A stretch of DNA of 47,427 bases from Nocardioides sp. REDSEA-S33_B3 (GTDB taxonomy: Bacteria > Actinomycetota > Actinomycetes > Propionibacteriales > Nocardioidaceae), in contig LUPK01000017.1 of the NCBI GenBank assembly GCA_001627335.1, forward strand, positions 1 through 47,427. Reading direction: 5' to 3'. Each line of letters opens with the position of its first letter. The first letter of the stretch is position 1. A program made the position numbers and the translations under genes. The notes beneath the pieces are model-generated. The model did no database searches, was not told the DNA's origin, and saw only the letters and a list, made by a program, of their open reading frames with translations. Below, in pieces: positions 41,695 to 47,427 of the stretch.

Positions 41695-42603
41695 CTACGG
41701 GTCCAGCCGCTGCAGTCCCGCCTGCACGACCGCCCGCACGTCGGGGTCGCGGAAGACGAAGCCCTGGTCGAGCAGCGCCTGCGGGCGGGCGTTGACCGAC
41801 CCGAGCAGCTCGGGGGCCATCGGGCCGGCCGCGACCTCGAGCACCTTGGCCGGGACCCGCGCGAACGCCGGGCGGTGCACGGCCGAGGCGAGCGTGCGGG
41901 TGAACTCGGCGTTGGTCGGGGTGTCGACGCAGCACAGGTTGACCGGGCCGTGGGCGTCGTCGTCGACGGTCAGGTGCAGGACGGCCCCGACCCAGTCGCG
42001 CAGCGAGATCATCGGCATGTGCTGGGCGCCGTTGCCCAGCTTGCCGCCCAGGCCGCTCTTGAACAGCAGCGTGAGCGGACCGAGCGGGGCGCTGCGACGG
42101 TCCATCACGGGCGAGGTGCGGAGCACGACCACGCGGGCCCCGGCCTCGCGGGCCGGGGTCGTCGCCTCCTCCCACTGGCGGGTGACGGTGGTGAGCAGCG
42201 CGTCGCCGGTGCTCGGGGAGGTCTCGGTCAGCACGGTGTTGCCCTGCGAGCCGTAGATCGCGATCCCGTTGCCCGCGAGGTACGCCGCCGGCCGCTCGCT
42301 CTCGGCGATCGCCCGTGCCAGCAGCCGGGTCGTCGTCACCCGGCTCTCCAGCACGTCCTGCGCCCAGCGCTTGGAGTGCACGTTGCCGACCAGCGGAGCG
42401 CCCGCGAGGTTGACCACGACGTCGGCGGACTCGATGACCTCGCGGTCGTAGACGTCGGAGTACGGGTCCCACGTCGACTCACCCTCGTGCTCGGCCGGGC
42501 GGCGCACCAGGCAGGTGACCCGGTGCCCCTGACGCTGCAGGGCAGCGGTCAGGTGGGTGCCGAGGAACCCCGACGAGCCGGCGACGACGACGTGCAGTGA
42601 CAT
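41695..42603 (-). CDS. TIGR01777-type NAD-dependent epimerase family protein
   Basis: This 302-residue extended SDR has the nucleotide motif VVAGSSGFLGTHL at residues 6-18, VVNLAGAPL near 62-70, and a C-terminal DUF1731-like segment (LLGSVNARPQALLDQGFVFR). These are marks of the TIGR01777 family (E. coli YfcH, mycobacterial Rv2216). The same gene lies between lipB and the E2 gene in mycobacteria. The substrate is unknown. The ATG at 42603 ends a short gap of 54 bases after the ABC exporter stop; lipB follows 22 bases downstream. Confidence 0.9.
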   Translation of the reverse strand: MSLHVVVAGSSGFLGTHLTAALQRQGHRVTCLVRRPAEHEGESTWDPYSDVYDREVIESADVVVNLAGAPLVGNVHSKRWAQDVLESRVTTTRLLARAIAESERPAAYLAGNGIAIYGSQGNTVLTETSPSTGDALLTTVTRQWEEATTPAREAGARVVVLRTSPVMDRRSAPLGPLTLLFKSGLGGKLGNGAQHMPMISLRDWVGAVLHLTVDDDAHGPVNLCCVDTPTNAEFTRTLASAVHRPAFARVPAKVLEVAAGPMAPELLGSVNARPQALLDQGFVFRDPDVRAVVQAGLQRLDP

Positions 42604-42657
42604 GCCATCAGCCTGCCAGGGTGGCTCTCACCCGGCCAGGTCCTTCACGGCAGTCGC

Positions 42658-45600
42658 TCAGCCCGCCAGGTGCGACCAGCGGGCGGCCAGCTCCGACCAG
42701 GGGCCGGAGTCGGCGACCCGACCGTCGGTGAGCACCACGACCCGGTCGGCGCGGGCCAGGGCCGCGCCCTTGGAGGTCGCGCCGATGACGGTGGCCCCCC
42801 GCTCGCGCAGGGTCTCCCACAGCTCGATCTCGGTGGCGGCGTCGAGGGCGGACGACACGTCGTCGGCCAGCAGCAGCTCGGCGTCGCAGGCCAGGGCACG
42901 GGCCAGCGCGAGCCGCTGGACCTGCCCGCCGGAGAGCCGGACGCCCCGGTGACCGACGAGCGCGTCGATGCCACCGGCCTCGGCGACGTCGGGACCGAGA
43001 CGGGAGGCCTCGACCGCGGGCTCGACCCGACGGTCGGGGTGGTCGAGGGCGACGTTGCCGCGGAAGGTCCCCGAGAGCACCCGGGGGACCTGCGCGACGT
43101 GGGCGACCCGACCCGGGCGCAGCTCGACCTCGGGGTCGGTGACGACTCGGTCGTTCCACCGCAGCTCGCCGGTGCTGCCGATCAGCCCGGCCATCGCGGC
43201 GAGCAGCGAGGACTTGCCCGAGCCGACCTGGCCCAGCAGCAGGACCAGCTCTCCACCCTCGACCGTCAGGTCGACCTCCTCGGCGCCCAGCGTGCCGTCG
43301 TCGTGGAGCGCGGTGAACCCGCGCAGGCTGATCTGGCGCAGCGGTTCCCGGTCGGTCGGCGCCGGCGCGGGGGAGTGGCCGTGGACCAGGTCGACCCCGG
43401 GGGCCAGCTTCATCAGGTCGCCGCCGCCGGCGAGCTCGCTGGTCGCACGCATCCACGCCTTGGTGCCGGGGGCCTCGGTGACCACCGAGCCCGCGACGCG
43501 GCCGAACCAGTCGAACCCGCTGACCGCGTTGGCGACCAGCAGCGCGGTGGCCAGGCCCCATCCGCCGCCGACGAAGATCGCCCAGGCGGCGACGACGCCG
43601 GCCTGCACCATCACGATCGGGACGCCGTCGAGCAGCGCCTGGACACGGTGCTCGCGCACGGCCGCGTCGACCCGTCCGCCGTCGACCTGGCGCAGGTGAC
43701 GGTGCACGTCCGGGGTGGCCGCGGCCAGCTTCACGGTGCGCACCGACTCCAGCGTGGAGACCAGCGAGCGGCCGAAGCGGGCCCGTGCGGCGGAGGAGGC
43801 GGCGGCCGAGCGGCCCGCCACCCGACGCCCGAGCGAGGACGCCAGCGCGGAGATGCCCATGACCAGCAGCAGGATGCCTCCTGCGACCAGGCTGCGCGCG
43901 ATGAGCGCGGTGACCACGGCGATGAGCAGGCCGTTGACGAAGTCGACCCAGCGGTCGGCGTAGCGGGCGAACCGGTCGGCGTCCATGGCGCGGGCCACGA
44001 CCTCGCCCGGGGGCGTGCGGTGCAGTCGGCGTTGCTCGGTCTGGCCCTGCAGCACGGCGGCGCGGACCCGGATCATCACCGCGACCCACCACCGCGGGTA
44101 GCGCCGGATGGCCGAGGCCAGCAGCAGCGGGCTGACCAGGATCGAGACGACCAGGGCGATGGTGAGCAGCCAGGGGGAGCGGCCCTGCTGCAGGTCGGAG
44201 ACGACCAGGCCCCACAGCCACCCGGTCACCGCGCCGAAGGCGCCGGTGAGCGCGGAGAGCAGGAAGAGCCAGATGGCGACGAAGCCCCAGCGGGGCTCGA
44301 TGCGCAGCGCGTTCCAGGTGCCGCGCGCCAGGCTCGGGATCGGGCGCAGGGCCGGCGGCGGCGGGGGAGTGCCGATCCGGCGCGCGCTGCCGATGCCTGT
44401 GACGTGGGAGTCGAGGGAGGAGTGCGGCGAGGACTCCGGCAGCTCCGGCAGCTGCGGGGTCGACATCCGGTCGGTCGAGTCGCTGGCGTCCAGCAGGCTG
44501 CGGAACGGACCGGGCCGAGCGGCGAGCTCGGCACGCGGCCCCTGCTGGACCACCCGGCCGTGGTCCATCACCACGATGCGGTCGGCCCGCTCGGTGGTGG
44601 AGAGCCGGTGGGCGACCAGGAGGCCGGTGCGACCGGTCAGCAGCCGGTCGGCCGCGCGCACCACGCGCGCCTCGGTGACCGGGTCCATCCGGGCGGTGGC
44701 CTCGTCGAGCACGACCACGTGGACGTCGCGGACCAGCAGCCGTGCGAACGCGACCAGCTGCTCCTCACCGGCCGACAGGGTCAGCCCGCCGGGGCCCAGG
44801 AGCGTGTCGAGGCCGTCGGGCAGACCGGCCACCCAGTCGGTGAGCGCCAGCTCGGCGACCGCGGCCTCGACGCGAGCCCGGGGGAGGTCGCCGAAGAGCG
44901 CGATGTTCTCCACGAGGGTACCGGCGAGGATCTCGGTGCGCTGGGTGACCACGCCGACGGACGCGCGCAACTGCTGCAGGTCGAGCTCCAGCACGTCGGT
45001 GCCGTCGATGAGCACGGTGCCGCGCTGCGGCTCCACGGCGCGGGAGACCAGCGAGGCCAGGGTCGACTTGCCCGAACCGGTGCGGCCCACGAAGGCGCAG
45101 GTCGTGCCGGGCTCGATGGTCAGCTCGACGCCCTCGAGGGCGAAGCTGCCGGTGCCGTAGGAGAAGTGCAGGTCGCGGAAGCGCACCTCCGGGACCCGGT
45201 CGGGCATCGGCACGCCACCGGCCGGCTCGGGCACGGCGCCGAGCAGCGTGCGCAGCCGCAGCACCGCTCCGAACCCGGCCTGCAGATCAGGGAGGTGCCG
45301 GGCCAGCTGGTCGACCTGGCCGACGAACTGGGTGGTGACCAGGAACAGTGTGATGAGCGCTCCGGTCGAGAGACGCCCGTCGATCACCAGGGCGACGCCC
45401 GCCAGCCCGATGGCGGCCAGCATGGCGTGCAGCAGGGTGCCGGTGCGGCGGCTGACGCTGCTCTCCATCGCCAGCACCTCGTCGAAGCGCTGGTGCAGCG
45501 TCGAGGCGAGCTCGGTGCAGCGGCGTACGACGTAGGACTGGCCCAGGCTGGTGCGCAGGTCGTCGCGGGCGGCCACGCCCTCCTCCATCGCCGCGGCGTG

Positions 45601-46209
45601 GTCGGTCCAGGCCATCTCCTCGATGACCTTGCGCCGCGAGATCTCCGGGAGCCGCGACTTCACGAACCAGAAGGTGACGACGGCGGTGACGGGGAAGAGC
45701 ACGAAGGCCGGGGCCCACGTGAGGCCGGCGACCAGCCACAGCGGCCCGGAGGCCAGCAGGGTGCGCATCGCCATCCAGACGCTCTGGCGCAGCAGGCTGC
45801 CGACCTCGTGGGTGTCGTCGTCGACGCGGTCGAGGATCTCGCCGACCGCCTGCTCGCTGAGCTCGGCGAGCGGCTGCGCCATCGCGGCGTCCAGCAGGTC
45901 GCCGCGCAGCCGGCCCTCGGCCCGGTCGACCACGCCGGCCCACACCGTGCGCGCCACGGTGTCCACCAGGGCGCCGCCGACCACGCACAGGGCCAGCAGA
46001 CCGAGCAGCCCGGTGGTGGGCCCGTCGGCCAGACGACCGGCCACGACGGTGCCCAGGCTGGTGCCGATCGCGGCCACGAAGGCGCCGAGCACGCAGGCCG
46101 CAGCGACCGGCCCCCGGAGACGGCGCCAGTCGATCGGCTGGCGGTGGTCGGTGGTGGGCAGGACGGGCTGGGTGGGCCGCGGGGTGGGCGGCGAGACGGT
46201 GCTGGTCAC
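42658..46209 (-). CDS. Single-chain double ABC exporter (TMD-NBD-TMD-NBD)
   Basis: This 1183-residue protein fuses two complete ABC-exporter halves. The first membrane domain spans about 30-320. NBD1 has Walker A GRTGSGKST (375-383), signature LSAGEEQ (478-484), Walker B Asp502-Glu503 and switch His534. A Pro-rich linker of about 60 residues follows (roughly 570-630). The second membrane domain spans about 640-900. NBD2 has Walker A GQVGSGKSS (993-1001) and signature LSGGQ (1092-1096), but Asp1117 in place of the catalytic Glu and Thr1145 in place of the switch His. So one ATP site is competent and one degenerate, as in heterodimeric exporters. The GTG start at 46209 has a TAGGTT box nine bases upstream. 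Substrate unknown. Confidence 0.92.
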   Translation of the reverse strand: MTSTVSPPTPRPTQPVLPTTDHRQPIDWRRLRGPVAAACVLGAFVAAIGTSLGTVVAGRLADGPTTGLLGLLALCVVGGALVDTVARTVWAGVVDRAEGRLRGDLLDAAMAQPLAELSEQAVGEILDRVDDDTHEVGSLLRQSVWMAMRTLLASGPLWLVAGLTWAPAFVLFPVTAVVTFWFVKSRLPEISRRKVIEEMAWTDHAAAMEEGVAARDDLRTSLGQSYVVRRCTELASTLHQRFDEVLAMESSVSRRTGTLLHAMLAAIGLAGVALVIDGRLSTGALITLFLVTTQFVGQVDQLARHLPDLQAGFGAVLRLRTLLGAVPEPAGGVPMPDRVPEVRFRDLHFSYGTGSFALEGVELTIEPGTTCAFVGRTGSGKSTLASLVSRAVEPQRGTVLIDGTDVLELDLQQLRASVGVVTQRTEILAGTLVENIALFGDLPRARVEAAVAELALTDWVAGLPDGLDTLLGPGGLTLSAGEEQLVAFARLLVRDVHVVVLDEATARMDPVTEARVVRAADRLLTGRTGLLVAHRLSTTERADRIVVMDHGRVVQQGPRAELAARPGPFRSLLDASDSTDRMSTPQLPELPESSPHSSLDSHVTGIGSARRIGTPPPPPALRPIPSLARGTWNALRIEPRWGFVAIWLFLLSALTGAFGAVTGWLWGLVVSDLQQGRSPWLLTIALVVSILVSPLLLASAIRRYPRWWVAVMIRVRAAVLQGQTEQRRLHRTPPGEVVARAMDADRFARYADRWVDFVNGLLIAVVTALIARSLVAGGILLLVMGISALASSLGRRVAGRSAAASSAARARFGRSLVSTLESVRTVKLAAATPDVHRHLRQVDGGRVDAAVREHRVQALLDGVPIVMVQAGVVAAWAIFVGGGWGLATALLVANAVSGFDWFGRVAGSVVTEAPGTKAWMRATSELAGGGDLMKLAPGVDLVHGHSPAPAPTDREPLRQISLRGFTALHDDGTLGAEEVDLTVEGGELVLLLGQVGSGKSSLLAAMAGLIGSTGELRWNDRVVTDPEVELRPGRVAHVAQVPRVLSGTFRGNVALDHPDRRVEPAVEASRLGPDVAEAGGIDALVGHRGVRLSGGQVQRLALARALACDAELLLADDVSSALDAATEIELWETLRERGATVIGATSKGAALARADRVVVLTDGRVADSGPWSELAARWSHLAG

Positions 46210-46296
46210 GGTGGGTCGAACCTACGACGACGGACCGACATTTCGCTCCTTGATTACGGTCCGGTCACGGCCCCGCCGGTCGAGACCCCGGGACGC

Positions 46297-46334
46297 ACGA
46301 CGGCCCGCCCGGGTCTCCCCGGACGGGCCGTCGT
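46297..46334. terminator. Hairpin between the E2 gene and the ABC exporter
   Basis: ACGACGGCCCG (46297-46307) pairs with CGGGCCGTCGT (46324-46334). After one mismatch, CCGGG (46309-46313) pairs with CCCGG (46318-46322), leaving a 4-base loop. On the minus strand it lies about 120 bases past the E2 stop and upstream of the exporter. It is probably a terminator for the E2 transcript. Confidence 0.65.
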
Positions 46335-46427
46335 GGTGGCGCTGGTGCTGAGGTCGGCGACTGGGTCTCGACCCGCGCGTCACGCCTTCGCAGGCTCAGG
46401 CGTAGCGCTCGCTCGACCTCTTCGCGT

Positions 46428-46449
46428 TGCTCGGAGCAAGCTCCGAGCA
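46428..46449 (-). terminator. Compact hairpin just after the E2 stop codon
   Basis: TGCTCGGAGC (46428-46437) and its exact complement GCTCCGAGCA (46440-46449) flank two bases. The hairpin starts three bases after the E2 stop. The stretch from 46355 to 46427 beside it has the GGTCTCGAC and CAGGCTCAG elements of the REP-like repeats. It may be part of such a repeat serving as a terminator. Confidence 0.5.
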
Positions 46450-46452
46450 GGC

Positions 46453-47427
46453 TCAGACCTCGAAGCTGCCCGACTCCAGGCGCTGCTTGACCTCCTGGAG
46501 GAACCGACCGGCGTCGGCACCGTCGACCAGGCGGTGGTCGTAGGTCAGCGCGAGGTAGACCATGTGCCGCACGGCGATGGTCTCGCCGAGGTTCGGGTCG
46601 TCGATCACCACGGGACGCTTCACCACGGCACCGGGGCCGAGGATGGCGACCTGCGGCTGGTTGATGATCGGGGTGTCGAAGAGCGCCCCGACGCTGCCGA
46701 GGTTGGTGATCGTGAAGGTGCCGCCGGACAGCTCGTCGGGACCGATCTTGTTGGTCCGGGTGCGGGCCGCGACGTCGGCGATCTTCTTGGCCAGGCCCGA
46801 GATCGACAGGTCGCCGGCGTCCTTGACCACGGGGGTCAGCAGGCCCTTGTCGGTGTCGACGGCGAACGCGACGTGCTCGTGGTCGTGGAAGGTGACCTCG
46901 CCCGCCTCGTCGTCGATGGTCGCGTTGAGCTTGGGGTGCTGCTTCAGCGCGTCGACGGCCGCCTTGGCGAAGAACGGCAGGAAGGACAGCTTCACGCCCT
47001 CGCGGGCCAGGAAGTCCGCCTTGGCGGCGTCGCGGAGGCGGGCGACGTTGGTGACGTCGACCTCCACGACCTGGGTCAGCTGCGCCGAGGTCGCCAGCGA
47101 CTCGTTCATCCGGGTCGCGATGATCTTGCGCAGGCGCGACATCTTCTCGGTGGTGCCCCGCAGCGGCGAGGGGTTCACCGGCACCGGCACGCCGGTGGCG
47201 GCCGGGGCGGAGGGGCTGCTGGCAGGCGCCGACGCGGCGGGCGCGGCGGGCTGCTTGGCGGCCTCCGCGGCGGCGAGCACGTCCTGCTTGCGGATGCGGC
47301 CACCGACACCGGTGCCCTCGACGGTGGACAGGTCCACCCCGTGCTGACCGGCCAGCTTGCGCACCAGCGGCGTGACGTAGCCGGGGCCGTCGCCGGAGCC
47401 GCCCGAGGACGAGGAGGACTCCTGGCG
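46453..47427 (-). CDS. 2-oxoacid dehydrogenase E2 (dihydrolipoyl acyltransferase), partial
   Basis: The 3' part of an E2 gene, 324 codons, runs off the right edge, so the N-terminal lipoyl domain is not seen. The visible part begins with a Ser/Gly-rich linker. The peripheral-subunit-binding domain follows ([31 protein letters not shown]), then an Ala/Pro linker, then the catalytic domain. The catalytic motif is [15 protein letters not shown] near the end. It could be SucB or the DlaT/AceF type; in mycobacteria DlaT lies at this place beside lipB. Its lipoyl domain would be the target of LipB and LipA encoded nearby. Confidence 0.95.
   Translation of the reverse strand, partial: RQESSSSSGGSGDGPGYVTPLVRKLAGQHGVDLSTVEGTGVGGRIRKQDVLAAAEAAKQPAAPAASAPASSPSAPAATGVPVPVNPSPLRGTTEKMSRLRKIIATRMNESLATSAQLTQVVEVDVTNVARLRDAAKADFLAREGVKLSFLPFFAKAAVDALKQHPKLNATIDDEAGEVTFHDHEHVAFAVDTDKGLLTPVVKDAGDLSISGLAKKIADVAARTRTNKIGPDELSGGTFTITNLGSVGALFDTPIINQPQVAILGPGAVVKRPVVIDDPNLGETIAVRHMVYLALTYDHRLVDGADAGRFLQEVKQRLESGSFEV

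Noticed and set aside
44108..45160. 350-codon plus-strand frame
   Set aside because: Ser/Arg-rich antisense shadow of the ABC exporter gene.

Overview
The window is high-GC DNA from an actinobacterium, most likely a Nocardioides-like member of the Nocardioidaceae. The evidence is the base composition, a complete Mce lipid-import locus with its ATPase, many GTG starts, several genes that look leaderless (a TANNNT box 6-9 nt before the start codon), and the gene order glnA - RDD protein - DUF4191 - lipA - lipB - epimerase - E2, which is also found in mycobacteria. I see no rRNA, tRNA, prophage or CRISPR array.

Bases 1-10,000 are a hydrocarbon-oxidation region. A TetR regulator is divergent from a stand-alone cytochrome P450. 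An AraC regulator is divergent from a tight operon of [2Fe-2S] ferredoxin, CYP153-type alkane hydroxylase, ferredoxin reductase and an AlkK-like acyl-CoA synthetase. A convergent PucR-type regulator follows. Together these could turn an alkane or alkyl chain into an alcohol, and after further oxidation into an acyl-CoA.

Bases 10,169-21,014 are one Mce locus: yrbEA, yrbEB, mceA to mceF, two Mce-associated membrane proteins and an Mkl/MceG-type ATPase, mostly joined by 1-4 nt overlaps. Bases 21,069-26,730 carry an aldehyde dehydrogenase, an SDR, a ChoD-like GMC oxidoreductase preceded by a possible leader peptide, and an LCAD/IVD-type acyl-CoA dehydrogenase with a divergent TetR. I infer one uptake-and-oxidation island: Mce import, P450 attack, alcohol and aldehyde oxidation, CoA activation, beta-oxidation.

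Bases 27,547-31,431 hold a hot-dog thioesterase, a PlsC acyltransferase, and a translationally coupled pair of papain-fold enzymes (BtrH_N/DUF4872 and transglutaminase-like) with a divergent TetR. The pair's role is unknown and it is the best candidate here for an undescribed system. Bases 31,465-33,793 are two transposase remnants (IS30 and IS256) fused head to head, each lacking its 5' end.

Bases 34,159-47,427 are mostly core genome: glnA, RDD protein, lipoprotein, DUF4191, lipA, ABC-2 transporter, lipB, epimerase, a single-chain TMD-NBD-TMD-NBD ABC exporter with one degenerate ATP site, and the 3' part of a 2-oxoacid dehydrogenase E2 gene that runs off the right edge. The insertion-sequence scar therefore separates a catabolic accessory block from conserved chromosome.
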